64,000 bases of DNA, taken from positions 248,001 to 312,000 of the forward strand of contig NZ_JARXYJ010000003.1 of assembly GCF_029894425.1 (NCBI RefSeq), given 5' to 3'. Source of the DNA: Streptomyces sp. SAI-127. Lineage in GTDB: Bacteria; Actinomycetota; Actinomycetes; Streptomycetales; Streptomycetaceae. The notes beneath the pieces were generated by a model. It made no database searches. It saw only the letters and a program-made list of their open reading frames with translations, and was not told where the DNA came from. How positions within the stretch are numbered: position 1 is the stretch's first letter; each line of letters opens with the position of its first letter. A program made the position numbers and the translations under genes. Positions 16,071-25,605 of the stretch are shown here, in pieces.

Positions 16071-17315
16071 TCAGCGGGTGCGGAGTTCTGCCTCGGCCGT
16101 GACCGCCAGGGCGACGACGGTCAGCAGGGACAGCAGTGCCCAGGCCGGGGTGAAGCTGCTGGTGAGGTCGACCAGCAGGCCGAGTGCAGGCGGAACGTTG
16201 ACGATGGCGATCTGGTTGACGGACATGGCCAGACCCAGGGCGAAGCCGGTCTTGCCCGGTGGGGCCGCTTCGGTGACGTAGGCGACCCACGGGCCGTACC
16301 AGCCGAAGCCGAAGAAGCCGAGCCAGACGAAGATGCCGGAAGCGACGACCGGTGCCCTCCCGGCCGGTGTCATCAGCACGGCCAGCCCGGCGATCACGGC
16401 GATCATGCAGACCAGCACGATGGCATAGCGCCCTGACCTGCTCCGGTCGCTCCATGCCGCCAGGCAGATCCGGCCCGCGACGCCCGCACCCTGGGAGGCC
16501 ACCAGGACCAGGGCCGCCTTCCCGGCGCCGACCGATGACGCTTGGTGGAGGTGTAGCACGGTCAGGATGCCCACGCCGTATTGCACCGAGATCAGGCTGG
16601 TTCCCGACAGCATGATCTTCACTGTGGACGGTTCGCGGAGCATTCGTAGCCGGGCGCGAAGCTGCGCCGCGAGCGGGTCCGACGGTTCCTTGTCCTGCGG
16701 GGTGGGCGGTGTGGGTGGCCGACGGTAGCAGCCCATGAAGAGGCCGGCTCCCAGCAGCGCGACGAAGCCGCCGGTTAGCAATGTCGCCCGCCAGCCGAAG
16801 TCCGCAGCGACGAGCGGGAGTACGGCCGAGGCGAGCGCCGCCCCCAGCGGCAGCCCGGCCTGCCGGATACCCATAGCGAAGCCGCGCTGTGACGCGTCGA
16901 ACCAAGAGGCCACCGACTTGCTCCCACCCGGCTGGACGGTGCTGTATCCCATGCCGACCACCAACAGCGCGACCAGCAGGACCGTATATCCCGGCGCCAG
17001 ACTCCCCGCGCCCAGAGCCAACCCGACCGCGCCGGCCCCGGTCCCGACCACCCAGCGCTCGCTGTAGCGGTCCAGTAGCTCGCCGGCCACCAGCAGCCCG
17101 GCCAACGGCACGAGCTGGGCCGCCGAGACCAGCAGACCCAGCTGCGCCGTGCTCAGGTCCAAGGCGCTCTGGAGGTGGACGCCGAGCGCCCCGATGCCGC
17201 CTACGAAGAAGCCGGATGCGGCCTGGGTGAAGGTGGCAATGCCCAGCACGATCCATCGATAGCGCCACGGGTCGCGGGCCTGGGATCCGGCGCGTCCGAC
17301 GGTTTGTTGTGTCAT
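16071..17315 (-). CDS. MFS transporter
   Basis: The 414-residue product has 12 predicted membrane segments with the central cytoplasmic loop near residues 200-225 (charged, Pro-rich). The first half has an MFS-like 'GELLDRYSERWVVG' loop between helices 2 and 3. The sequence resembles monocarboxylate/oxalate-type or multidrug members; the substrate cannot be told. The ATG at 17315 or the GTG at 17324 could be the start. It is divergent from the CGNR-like remnant at 17342, whose intact relatives are transcription regulators. Confidence 0.82.
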   Translation of the reverse strand: MTQQTVGRAGSQARDPWRYRWIVLGIATFTQAASGFFVGGIGALGVHLQSALDLSTAQLGLLVSAAQLVPLAGLLVAGELLDRYSERWVVGTGAGAVGLALGAGSLAPGYTVLLVALLVVGMGYSTVQPGGSKSVASWFDASQRGFAMGIRQAGLPLGAALASAVLPLVAADFGWRATLLTGGFVALLGAGLFMGCYRRPPTPPTPQDKEPSDPLAAQLRARLRMLREPSTVKIMLSGTSLISVQYGVGILTVLHLHQASSVGAGKAALVLVASQGAGVAGRICLAAWSDRSRSGRYAIVLVCMIAVIAGLAVLMTPAGRAPVVASGIFVWLGFFGFGWYGPWVAYVTEAAPPGKTGFALGLAMSVNQIAIVNVPPALGLLVDLTSSFTPAWALLSLLTVVALAVTAEAELRTR

Positions 17316-17341
17316 GCCGACCACACTGTTGTAAGGGTCTT

Positions 17342-17529
17342 ATGCTGCTCAACCCTTACGGCGAGGATGCGGTGAACCTGGTCCGTCACCGGCGGCTGCC
17401 CGACCAGGAGTTCTGGGCGGAGTGGGATGGCGCTCGGGATGTGTGGGCTGCCGCCATCGACTTCCGCCGCACCCGCCTCGGGCTGGGACCCGCCGGTCGG
17501 CCCGACCATGGCTCCGGTACAAGGGAGGG
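17342..17529 (+). pseudogene. CGNR-type regulator remnant (N-terminal residues only)
   Basis: The frame starts with 'MLLNPYGEDAVNLV', which matches the beginning of CGNR zinc-finger transcription regulators. After this the sequence no longer follows the family and the zinc-binding end is missing. It then runs into the next gene's start. The ATG sits 26 bases from the divergent MFS start, a common arrangement for a regulator and its transporter. Confidence 0.45.
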
Positions 17530-18179
17530 TGTGCAGCTGGCGATTGACACGCAGACCGATACCTATGAGTAGGCGATCGCGGCGGTGCAGGCCGCCTATG
17601 GAACTCAACCCCGCCGCCGTGGCGAGCAGTTGGCCCGACGCCCCCGCGGCGGTGCCCCGGCCGGGCGCGGAGAGCCTGAGCGGGGAGGATCTGGGGCAGG
17701 GCTGGACGGAGCGGATGATCTTCGACACCGTCGCCGCCGTGGTGCCCGGCGCCCGGGCCGTGTTGCGCCGCCTGGTCGAAGTGGGCGGCACCGCCTCGTA
17801 CGAAGAAGTCCAGGACCGCTTCGCCGTGCACCCCGAGACTCCGATCGATCCGAAGCGGATCGGCGGCACGCTCACCAGCATCCGCGCGGTACGGCGCCGG
17901 GTCGGCCCCGACAACCGGTCCAACCTCCTGGAGCGGGACGACCGCAGGCGCATCTACTGGATCGAGCCCGCCCTCCTTGAGGGCCTCAAGCGCGCCTTCG
18001 ATCTTGCCGACGCGCGCCCCGACCTGCTGCGCCAGGAGGCCAGCCTGACGCCTGAGCGAGGTTCGAGCCCAGACCGGACCGTCTTTTCCGCGCTGCCGAG
18101 CTTCAGGGCGCGCGGCGGCACACCTGCTCAGTGCGGCCTTCGCCGCCGAACGCCGAAGGACTGCTGTGCCATCTCATGA
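17530..18179 (+). pseudogene. DUF6416-like protein, disrupted near the N-terminus
   Basis: The first part reads 'DTQTDTYE', a TAG, then 'AIAAVQAAYG'; the stop replaces a Gln expected by pattern. A frameshift at about 17600 leads into the main frame from ATG 17598: 'LSGEDLGQGWTERMIFDTVA', 'VLRRLVEVGGTASYEEVQD', 'RIGGTLTSIRAVRRRVGPDN' and 'LEGLKRAFDLADARPDLLR'. This resembles DUF6416, unnamed winged-helix-like Streptomyces proteins. From 17598 a 193-residue protein could still be made. The last 40 residues lose the pattern. Confidence 0.55.
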
Positions 18180-18194
18180 CATTGGTTCCTCGCG

Positions 18195-19190
18195 TCAGGC
18201 TTGGCGGGCGTAGGACGCAAGGCGATCGGCGAGCGCGGTGACGAGGTCGCGCAGTTCATCGGGGCGCTCGATGACGAACGGCCGGCCGAGTGAGGCGAGT
18301 ACTGCAGGCAACCAGTCGAGCCGCTCCGCCCGCAGCTCGACGCGCAGCCAGCGCTCGGTCGCCCGGTCCTGGCCTGCCGCGGGCTCGTGCTCCTCCAGGC
18401 TCGCGACGCTGGCGGGAAGGTGGGCGCGGATCTGCTCAACTGTCCCGTGGATCCGCAAGGTCACCTCATGCCGGTACTCGGCCGTGGCGAACGCTGACAA
18501 CACGCGCTGTGCCGGACCGGGACCCACGGGCGCTTCGAATGAGCCGGGCAGGGTCCGCGCGTCTGCGATGCGATCGAGCCGGAAGGTTCGGTCCTCGCCG
18601 ATCTGGGTGTCCTTGCCCGTGACGTACCACCGGCCCGCATGGGCGACGATCCCGTACGCGTGCAGCGTGCGTTCGCTGCGCCGTCCGTCGCGGTCGGTGT
18701 AGCGGATCGAGACCGGTCGGCGGTGGCGCACCGCATCGGCGATGGTGAGCAGGACCCCAGCGTCGGGGGTGTCGAACTCGCCGAGCTGATCCGTGAAGGC
18801 GAGAGCCTCCAGAAGTGTGTCGAGCCGACGGGCGATGTGCTTGGGCAGCACCCGCCGGATCTTCGCCGATGCCGTCTCGCTTGCCGTGTGCTCCGTCGTC
18901 GTCAGCCCTGCTCGGCGGCCGGCGACCAGGCCGAGCAGTACGGCGAGCGCCTCGTCGTCGCTGAGCATGAGCGGAGGCAAGCGGTACCCGGGAGCGAGCC
19001 GGTACCCGCCGTAGCGGCCGCGCACCGATTCCACGGGCACATCCAGGTCGATCAGCTGGTCCACATACCGCCGCACGGTGCGCCCTTCGACGCCGAGCCG
19101 GTCGGCTAGTTCGGCCACCGTCCGGGTGCCGCCCGACTGCAGCAGCTCCAGGAGTGTCAGCACGCGGGCAGTGGGTCGGGGCATGTGCAC
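18195..19190 (-). CDS. WYL-domain transcriptional regulator
   Basis: The 331-residue protein has an N-terminal winged helix (about residues 5-60, 'TVAELADRLGVEGRTVRRYV'), then 'GGYRLAPGYRLPPLMLSDDE', a WYL domain around residues 140-210 with 'AYGIVAHAGRWYVTG', and a WCX-type C-terminal extension. WYL regulators sense ligands, often nucleotides, and control nearby genes. It is divergent from the VOC gene at 19278, which may be its target. The last base of the start is 87 bases from the VOC ATG. Confidence 0.88.
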   Translation of the reverse strand: MHMPRPTARVLTLLELLQSGGTRTVAELADRLGVEGRTVRRYVDQLIDLDVPVESVRGRYGGYRLAPGYRLPPLMLSDDEALAVLLGLVAGRRAGLTTTEHTASETASAKIRRVLPKHIARRLDTLLEALAFTDQLGEFDTPDAGVLLTIADAVRHRRPVSIRYTDRDGRRSERTLHAYGIVAHAGRWYVTGKDTQIGEDRTFRLDRIADARTLPGSFEAPVGPGPAQRVLSAFATAEYRHEVTLRIHGTVEQIRAHLPASVASLEEHEPAAGQDRATERWLRVELRAERLDWLPAVLASLGRPFVIERPDELRDLVTALADRLASYARQA

Positions 19191-19277
19191 AACCTAATGC
19201 GAATACAGGACCGATTCTGTCCACTATTTCTCCTAGCCTGCGCAGTGCACGCCTCCAGCACAGCCAAGGAGATCCCC

Positions 19278-19676
19278 ATGGACTTCGTCTCGATTCGCAT
19301 CATCACCAGCGACGTAGCGCGCCTCGTCGAGTTCTATGAGCGAGCCACAGGGGTGCGGGCGACGTGGGCCACCGAAGACTTCGCCGAACTCAACACCGCG
19401 GGCGCCACCCTCGCGATCGCCGGCACCCGCACCGTCCCGCTGTTCGCCCCGGGCTCTGCCCGCCCGGCGGACAACCACAGCGTGATCACCGAGTTCCTCG
19501 TCGACGACGTGGACCGCGTGCACCAGAACCTGACCGGCTTCGTCACTGACTTCGTCACCGAGCCCACCATGATGCCCTGGGGCAACCGGTCGCTGCTGTT
19601 CCGTGACCCCGACGGCAACCTCGTCAACTTCTTCACCCCCGTCACCCCAGCGGCCATCGAAAAGTTCGCACGCTGA
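19278..19676 (+). CDS. VOC (glyoxalase/dioxygenase superfamily) protein
   Basis: The 132-residue protein has the two-module VOC fold: 'IRIITSDVARLVEFYERAT' at the start, 'TEFLVDDVDRVHQNL' in the middle and 'LLFRDPDGNLVNFFTP' at the end, including the usual Glu/Asp-containing end of the second module. Such proteins include glyoxalases, resistance proteins and dioxygenases; the metal ligands are only partly present, so activity is uncertain. The ATG has AAGGAGA 6 bases upstream. It is divergent from the WYL regulator. Confidence 0.86.
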   Translation: MDFVSIRIITSDVARLVEFYERATGVRATWATEDFAELNTAGATLAIAGTRTVPLFAPGSARPADNHSVITEFLVDDVDRVHQNLTGFVTDFVTEPTMMPWGNRSLLFRDPDGNLVNFFTPVTPAAIEKFAR

Positions 19677-19873
19677 CGCCACGCAAAGCCGCTCACGCGG
19701 GAGTCCTGAGATCCCAGGGCTCCCGATGAACGCGGCCGCCGAGTCCAGGAGCGCCACACCAGCAGGGGACACCGGAACGCACCGCTGACCCCCGAAGGAC
19801 GCCTGCGCTTGTGCCTGCGGATCGACCCGACCGGCCCGAGCGGATGCTCCGCCGGGGCTCACGGGCTGTGACC

Positions 19874-19898
19874 GGGGGAGGGGATCTGCCCCGCCCCC
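19874..19898 (-). terminator. GC-rich hairpin after the secreted repeat protein
   Basis: Arms GGGGGAGGGG (19874-19883) and CCCCGCCCCC (19889-19898) pair with one A-G mismatch around ATCTG. It lies 14 bases beyond the minus-strand stop at 19912. Confidence 0.55.
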
Positions 19899-19911
19899 GT
19901 CCCCTCGCTCG

Positions 19912-22890
19912 TCAGCTGCTGAAGTAGCCGTTCAGGTCGGCCACGACATGCACATCGCCAGCGTGGTTGGCGAAGGTCACCCTCCCATCGACCACGGGCA
20001 CGACGACCAGGTTGGAGATCGTCTCGCCGGTGGTGAAGTTGAGGTTCGACACCGCTGGCAGCGGCCTGCCGTGCGGGTAGACGGTCAGGTAGCTCCCGGC
20101 CGTGGGTCCGGTCACCGTCACGTTGAGCACCACGGCCGTGACCCCGGAGGACGGCACGCCGTCCACCCCGCCGACCTGCAGGCTGACGATGCCGCCTGGG
20201 CCGACCGTGCCGATGCGGGCACCCAGCCCGCTGCGGGTGTCCAGCAGCCGTACGGGCCCGCTGGAGGTGAACGTCGACCCGGCGGAGGAGAACCAGCCGG
20301 TGACGTCGGCGACCAGATCCACCGTGCCGGAGGCGTTGCGCAGGTCGACCGTGCCGTCGATCACCGGGACGATCACCAGGTTGGGGATCGTTTCGCCCGT
20401 CGTGAAGTTGAGGTTCGACACCGCGGGCACGGGCTCGCCGTCGGGGTAGACGGTGACGTAGCCACTGGTGCTGGGCTTGACCGCGGTCACGTTCATGACC
20501 ACCGCGGTGACGCCGGAGGTCGGCACACCGTGCACACCGGCGACCTTCAGCTTCACCACGCCGCCCGCGCCCACGCGCTGCTTCGGCGCCCCGGTGCCGT
20601 TGCGGGTGTCCAGGAACCGCGTCGGCGCGAGGGGGGTCAGGGCAGACCCGGTGCTCCCGGCGGCGTAGTACCCGGAGACGTCGGCGACGAGGTCCACCGT
20701 GCCGTGGGCGTTCCGCAGGTCCACCGTGCCGTTCACGACGGGCACGGTCACCAGGTTGGGGATCGTCTCTTTGGCGGCGAAGTTGATGTTGGACACCGAC
20801 GGCGGTGTCTGCCCGTCGGGGTAGACGGTGACATACCCGCTGGTGGTGGGGGCGACGGCGGTGACGTTCATGACCACCGCGGTGACGCCGGAGGTCGGCA
20901 CGCCGTGCACACCGGTCACCTTCAGCTTCACCACGCCGCCCGCGCCCACGCGCTGCTTCGGCGCCCCGGTGCCGTTGCGGGTGTCCAGGAACCGCGTCGG
21001 CGTGAGGGGGACGAGGCGGCCCGGTGTCGCGGCCGGGGCGGCGGTGACGGTGTAGGCGCCGGTCAGGTACGTGCCGGGCGCGTACCCGGTGCCGGGGATC
21101 ACCACGTCGTACGCTCCGGGGGCGACGTCGTACGTGCTGATCCGTACGGTGAGCGACGTCCCGTCGGGGCTGACGGACACCGGCTCGCTCGGGTAGGCGC
21201 TCGCCGTCGTGTAGTCGCTGTCGAGTTCCACCTCGGTGCCCAGCGTCAGATTCGTGCCGTGCAGCACCAGCTGGTTCTCGGTCCCGGTCGGTCCGCTCGC
21301 CGGACTCACCGACGTGAGGCCGGCCTGCTTCGGCGGGGTGGAGCATCCGAACTGGCAGACGCCCTGCATGGAGTACTCCACGGGCGTGTCCGCCTCGGCC
21401 GGAGTCACGACCAGCGCGTACTGGCCCGCGTCGGCGGAGGAGGTGGTCAGGCAGTTGAAGCTGAAGGTTCCGACGTTGTCGCCGTTGCACTGGTACGCGT
21501 AGTCGACGTATGTGCCGCTGTAGCGGGTGTTGCTCAGCAGGCTCACCCACGGCGTGGCCGTGGTGCTGCTGTGCGTGCCGTACACCTCGAAGTCCTGCGA
21601 CGGCTGCATCTGGATGACCGCGCAGTATGCCGTCGCCGACTCGGTGAAGGTGCCGCTGCGCAGCGAGAAACCATCCGGCGACACCACGTGCGCGGTGCAC
21701 TGCGACGCCCAGCCGGACGATGTGCCGATCCGCCAGGTGTCCACATGCGCGGTGATGGGCGTGCCGGTGAATCCGGAGGCCAGGACGAAGACGACGTACG
21801 AGGTCGACCCGGTGGCGCGGCAGGATATGCCGCCCTGACGGCACACGAGCTTGCCCGAGGCGTCGACAACTCCCAGCATCGCCCCGGCACCTTCGGTGGC
21901 TGCCGGGGTACGTGCGGAGAACCACAGCTTGTCCGTGGTCGCCGCCGTGACCCGCAGGCAGCGGCTGTCCAGAGCAGAGGTGAACGAGTAGGTGGTGGAA
22001 GGCCCGCCGACGGTCAGCGAGCTCGGTGCGGCGCAGTTCGCCGTCGGCGAGACGTCCCGCCGGACCAGCTTGTACGTGTCGGCGGTGCCGGTCCCCACCA
22101 GCAGGGCCGCGTAAGCCGTACCGGGCGTGAACTGGCAGGCGGCCGTGGAGCCCCCGAGCGTGGCGCACACCTTGTCGCCCGCGCGGTCGTACACCTGCAC
22201 CGAGGCGTTGAGCTGGTTGGTGGTGTTCGTGAAGTCGAACAGCTCGGCGGTGGAGTGCTGGTCCGCCCCGATGGCCAGGCACGCGGTCTGCTGGTCCGCG
22301 GTGAGCGGCACCTGAACGCCCCACGCCCCGCCGAACGCCGACTGCGGCCAGGCGGTGCAGCCGGACGTGTCGCCGGTGCGCTGGATGGTCACCCGGTAGG
22401 CGCCAGCGTCGGGCGCCGTCAGCACCACCTGGAACGGCGCGGTTCCGGTCAGCTTGCAGACGCTGAAGGCGTAGCCGCTGTCACACTGCTGGGCCCCCTG
22501 CGAGTCGAAGACCGTCATCTCCGGGGTCACGCCGCCGGAGGGCGGTTCGTTGACCAGGTACAGGCCGTTGCCGGTGGCCGTCGGGAGGGTCAGACACACC
22601 GCGTCGCCAGCGGCGGCGAAGGTGCCCGTCGCGGGGCCCGAGGCGTAGTCGTCGTCGCGCGCCGCCGCGCAGTCCGTCCCTGGCGTCACGGCCGCCGAAA
22701 CCCGGGGCTTGGTCTTCGGCGAGGCCGTCGCCGCCGGTTTCGTCGTCCCGGGCTTTGACGTCACGGCGGAGGCCGTGACGTTCAGTCCCAGGAACACGGC
22801 CATGACGGTCACGATCAGTACGACGAGCGCGGCGGCTCCCGTCGGTCGGCGTCTCTCCCGACGCGGCCTGCACACGGGCAGCGGTGACAT
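19912..22890 (-). CDS. Large secreted protein with IPT-like domain and three C-terminal repeats
   Basis: The 992-residue product starts with a basic segment and a membrane helix ('ALVVLIVTVMAVFLG', about residues 20-38), a signal anchor. Next come Cys-containing beta-rich modules (residues about 70-540, with spaced Cys pairs suggesting disulfides), an IPT/TIG-type segment ('LTSVSPASGPTGTENQLVL'), and three repeats of about 115 residues, each with 'RFLDTRNGTG' or a variant, 'GVTAVVMNVT', 'YVTVYPDG' and 'VDLVADV'. These repeats are common at the ends of actinobacterial exported proteins. It probably acts outside the cell in adhesion or wall binding; no catalytic site is visible. ATG 22890 has a GGGGGG site 5 bases upstream. 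Confidence 0.82.
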   Translation of the reverse strand: MSPLPVCRPRRERRRPTGAAALVVLIVTVMAVFLGLNVTASAVTSKPGTTKPAATASPKTKPRVSAAVTPGTDCAAARDDDYASGPATGTFAAAGDAVCLTLPTATGNGLYLVNEPPSGGVTPEMTVFDSQGAQQCDSGYAFSVCKLTGTAPFQVVLTAPDAGAYRVTIQRTGDTSGCTAWPQSAFGGAWGVQVPLTADQQTACLAIGADQHSTAELFDFTNTTNQLNASVQVYDRAGDKVCATLGGSTAACQFTPGTAYAALLVGTGTADTYKLVRRDVSPTANCAAPSSLTVGGPSTTYSFTSALDSRCLRVTAATTDKLWFSARTPAATEGAGAMLGVVDASGKLVCRQGGISCRATGSTSYVVFVLASGFTGTPITAHVDTWRIGTSSGWASQCTAHVVSPDGFSLRSGTFTESATAYCAVIQMQPSQDFEVYGTHSSTTATPWVSLLSNTRYSGTYVDYAYQCNGDNVGTFSFNCLTTSSADAGQYALVVTPAEADTPVEYSMQGVCQFGCSTPPKQAGLTSVSPASGPTGTENQLVLHGTNLTLGTEVELDSDYTTASAYPSEPVSVSPDGTSLTVRISTYDVAPGAYDVVIPGTGYAPGTYLTGAYTVTAAPAATPGRLVPLTPTRFLDTRNGTGAPKQRVGAGGVVKLKVTGVHGVPTSGVTAVVMNVTAVAPTTSGYVTVYPDGQTPPSVSNINFAAKETIPNLVTVPVVNGTVDLRNAHGTVDLVADVSGYYAAGSTGSALTPLAPTRFLDTRNGTGAPKQRVGAGGVVKLKVAGVHGVPTSGVTAVVMNVTAVKPSTSGYVTVYPDGEPVPAVSNLNFTTGETIPNLVIVPVIDGTVDLRNASGTVDLVADVTGWFSSAGSTFTSSGPVRLLDTRSGLGARIGTVGPGGIVSLQVGGVDGVPSSGVTAVVLNVTVTGPTAGSYLTVYPHGRPLPAVSNLNFTTGETISNLVVVPVVDGRVTFANHAGDVHVVADLNGYFSS

Positions 22891-23179
22891 GCGTTCCCCC
22901 CTGGTGACATCGCGGAATGGGTTCCCGTGACGATGACGGGTACCGCACAAGGCAGGCGGAGCCTAACGAGCGGTTGATCCCCTACTCGTCAGCTTTGCCA
23001 CGCCTTGTCATGCTGGGGAACAAAATTGGAAGACGCCGACGCCGATGATGGCTCGGCGGCGGGACCCGGCCGGGCCGGTAGGCCCTGAGCGGTGAGGACC
23101 ATGTGATCGACGCCGAAGCCGTCGCGTAGATCACCTACTCACCATTGGCTCGATTCGCCGCTGAGACTGAGGAGTTCAC

Positions 23180-23341
23180 GTGTCCCAGACCGCCCGTCGC
23201 GCCCCCGACACCACGGTGGCCCGCGAGGCCCCGCACTGCGTGCTGCGGCTCCTGGACGATCAGGACAACCCGAACGCGCTCGCCAACGATGGCGCGACCC
23301 GGGACCCCGATCTGCTGCGCCAGGAGCCGGCCGACTCCTGA
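23180..23341 (+). CDS. Small hypothetical protein
   Basis: A 53-residue frame starts at GTG 23180, with GAGGAG about 7 bases upstream, and ends in 'RDPDLLRQEPADS'. It is acidic, with no hydrophobic segment. The end resembles the 'ARPDLLRQE' stretch in the disrupted gene at 17530-18179, which may be chance. I do not recognise a family; codon use and the ribosome site make it plausible. Confidence 0.4.
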   Translation: MSQTARRAPDTTVAREAPHCVLRLLDDQDNPNALANDGATRDPDLLRQEPADS

Positions 23342-23794
23342 ACGAGGGCGGCGGGGCTGGACCGGGCGCACCTGGGGCTGTGACTTGGGTCACGCTCGTG
23401 CAATTGCGCGAAGGGGGAACGTTTGCGCAAACAGGGGCGGGTGGCGGCGGGTGCCGGTCGCGGTGCAGGTGGTGAGGGTGGCGCGAAGGGTGGCGGATTG
23501 CGGCGGGTGGGGTGGCGAATATCAGTACGAGATTTGCTAACCGGAAACCTACTCTCCGTTAAAAAGTGGTGGTGAGGCGCTCTGCACGAACCGGCGGGGC
23601 TGCGTTGTTTGCTGGTGTCCAGGAGCAACCAGGCTCCAGGCACCGGCAGTTGGACATGCGGGGAGGCGCACCGGTGCTGCACAAGATCGAAGGATCCACC
23701 GTGACACTGGACGACGTCGTCGGCCTCGTGCTGGCCTCGGCTGCAGCGGTGAGGGTGTTCGCGCCCGACGTCCGCGCCGGCATTCGGCGCCTGC

Positions 23795-24040
23795 TGGGCG
23801 CCGGAGTCCGCACAGCCTCCCGAGGACCTGGGCGAACAGGCCCTGCAGAACTCCAGCGACGTGATGCCGCCGGCCTTCTGGGCCTTCCATGAGCTGTACC
23901 ACCAGGCCTACTTCGAATAGGCCTTCGTACAGTTAGGCGACCAAGTCGCCGCCGACAAGCTGGTCGACCAGACGCTCGTGTTCCTGGCCGTGATCTGGCA
24001 GCAGGTCACCGAGCAGGTGGCTGTGCACCTCTCAGCGAGT
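23795..24040 (+). pseudogene. Sigma-70-like protein remnant with in-frame stop
   Basis: The frame gives 'MPPAFWAFHELYHQAYFE', a TAG, then 'AFVQLGDQVAADKLVDQ' and 'TLVFLAVIWQQVTEQ'. This matches the start of a family of short Streptomyces RNA polymerase sigma-like proteins ('...YFEYAFVQLG...'); the stop replaces Tyr (TAT or TAC to TAG). The region 2 to 4 DNA-binding parts are missing. No start codon is clear. Confidence 0.55.
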
Positions 24041-24362
24041 GTCGTTTGTCGATGAGTTCGGATGTCAGTCGAGGGTCGACGCGATTCTGATTGTCGGTGA
24101 GTTTCGATGTCACTCGGGTGTCCGGCAAGGGCAGTGGTAGGTCGTTGGAGAGCGGTCCAGAGCCGGTGACCGCCCGGCAGCAGGTCGAGGCCATCGCGGG
24201 GTGGTCGTGCTCCTTGGCGGCATGTTTGACCGAGTACTTGGCGCGCTCGTACGACAGTCGACCGTGGCCGGTGTGAGGCAGAGGCCGGCGTCCCGAGTGT
24301 GCGAGGCCGCGTAGCGGCAACAGTTGACCCTGACGCAGGGGCAACCTCTCAGCATGGTGGGC
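24041..24362. other. Gap with a pair of imperfect direct repeats
   Basis: No gene is supported. Two related segments, 24047-24074 and 24092-24118, share the pattern TGTCG-TGAGTT-CGATGTCA-TCG in the same direction. Their role is unknown. Confidence 0.4.
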
Positions 24363-24575
24363 ATGACGACAAGAACCAGTGCGATCGAGGTCGCCGGGCT
24401 ACGCAAGTCGTACGGCGACCACGAGGTGGTCGCCGGAGTCGACCTGACCGTCCCCGCCGGCACCCCGTACGAAGATGCGCACCCGGCGATCGTCGCCTGG
24501 ACGCAGAGCCCTGCGGTGGACCGCGGCACGAACGAGCTGACGTTGAACGACCTCCAGGCCATGCTGGAGAGCTGA
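24363..24575 (+). pseudogene. ABC transporter ATPase N-terminus joined to an unrelated tail
   Basis: The 70-residue frame begins 'AIEVAGLRKSYGDHEVVAG' and 'DLTVPAG', the first strands of a drug-resistance type ABC ATPase, and stops before the Walker A motif. It then continues as 'YEDAHPAIVAWTQSP' and 'NELTLNDLQAMLES', which does not belong to ABC proteins and which I do not recognise. The junction is at about 24464. It looks like a deletion fusion of two genes. Confidence 0.55.
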
Positions 24576-24764
24576 CCGCCGTACGCCCCCGACGCCCACG
24601 GACCAGATGTCCGTGGGCGTCAGCGCGGTACGCAGACGACCGCCCCCACACGCGGACCGGCAGGACCGGTCGGCGGGATGGACGGGGCCGGAGCGCACGC
24701 TCTGGAGGCGGCGGGGACGGGCGAGGGTGCGGGGGACCGACTCGCCGAAGCATGGAGGGCCCGC

Positions 24765-24968
24765 ATGGTTGACCCGATCCCGCCGTACCTCTCGCCAGAG
24801 GACCTGAAGCGCCTTCAGCAGCTCGCCGACGCGTCCCGGCTGCGCGTGGCGCTGTATCCGTCTCTGGAGCCGCCGCCGGTCCGGCGCCGCTCGCGGCAGT
24901 ACCCCGGTGGCCGACCGAACCCGTGGCGGTCCGCGCGCCTGCGCCTGCGCCGACGCCGTCGGCGGTGA
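24765..24968 (+). CDS. Small basic hypothetical protein
   Basis: A 67-residue protein starting at ATG 24765, with GGAGGG 5 bases upstream. It has an amphipathic helix ('YLSPEDLKRLQQLADASRL') and an Arg-rich end. I do not recognise a family. The strong ribosome site and helix support translation. Confidence 0.45.
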   Translation: MVDPIPPYLSPEDLKRLQQLADASRLRVALYPSLEPPPVRRRSRQYPGGRPNPWRSARLRLRRRRRR

Positions 24969-25171
24969 GTGCGGGACATCCCGGGCTCCTGTGCGCGCGC
25001 CGACGATGTCGTGCCGAAGCGATGGCCCATCCGGAAGTCGGGGCCTGCCCCGGGCATCTGGCTTTCCACCGCGTGAGTGATTTGATGACAGGCTGTGGCC
25101 GGGCTGACACACTCCGGTGGTAGTGCTCGCGCGTGACGTGTTGGTGTGGGTCGGGTGGTCTTGGGGGGCGT

Positions 25172-25591
25172 ATGGGTGCTGGTGTGGGGCGTTGGGCTTC
25201 GGGCGCGTGTTCGCTGGTGGCGCTGTTGGTGACGGCGGGGCTGGTGGTCATGCTGGCGCTGGGTCATTTGAATGCGGCCTCGCAGGTTGCAGGGGTGATC
25301 GGGACTGTGCTGGCCGCCGTGGCTCTGATGGTGTCGGTCGCTGCTTTCTTCCGCACGGGATCCGGGTCGGTGCGGCGAGTGCGGGGCGGGAGCATTGCGG
25401 TGGGCGGTGATGCCAACGGCGCGGCCCTGGGCGACGGCGCGCAGGTCACCGGACCGGCTTCGCTGCCTCGGTCCGGCGCGATTGCAGGCACGGGGCAGAC
25501 GGATGTGGAATCGGGGCCGGACGGTGTGGCCGTCGGCGGCGATGCCAACGACGCCGCACTGGGCAAGCGCAGCAAGCGCACCCGTTCCTGA
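25172..25591 (+). CDS. Small two-helix membrane protein paired with the TPR NTPase
   Basis: The 139-residue protein has two membrane segments (about residues 9-30 and 37-60), then an Arg-rich linker and a soluble tail with two copies of a motif: 'SIAVGGDANGAALGDGAQV' and 'VAVGGDANDAALG'. The NTPase encoded 14 bases downstream has the same motif near its start ('VAVGGDAAGAALGPNARVV'). Shared short beta motifs of this kind may let two proteins assemble; that is inference. A membrane protein of this shape could act as the effector or anchor of the pair. The start is ATG 25172; an upstream in-frame start would add residues of odd composition. Confidence 0.65.
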   Translation: MGAGVGRWASGACSLVALLVTAGLVVMLALGHLNAASQVAGVIGTVLAAVALMVSVAAFFRTGSGSVRRVRGGSIAVGGDANGAALGDGAQVTGPASLPRSGAIAGTGQTDVESGPDGVAVGGDANDAALGKRSKRTRS

Positions 25592-25605
25592 CCCGGGGGC
25601 TGGGC

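Noticed and set aside
19859..22324. Minus-strand frame of 821 codons overlapping the secreted protein in another phase
   Set aside because: Low-complexity Arg/His/Gly translation, no start signal; shadow frame.
19948..22758. Very long plus-strand open frame (over 900 codons) opposite the secreted repeat protein
   Set aside because: Its translation is Gly/Arg/Val/His-rich without any domain and repeats in step with the minus-strand repeats; it is a codon-bias shadow of the real gene.
24363..24575. Functional ABC transporter ATPase
   Set aside because: It stops before the Walker A motif; only the first 30 or so residues match.
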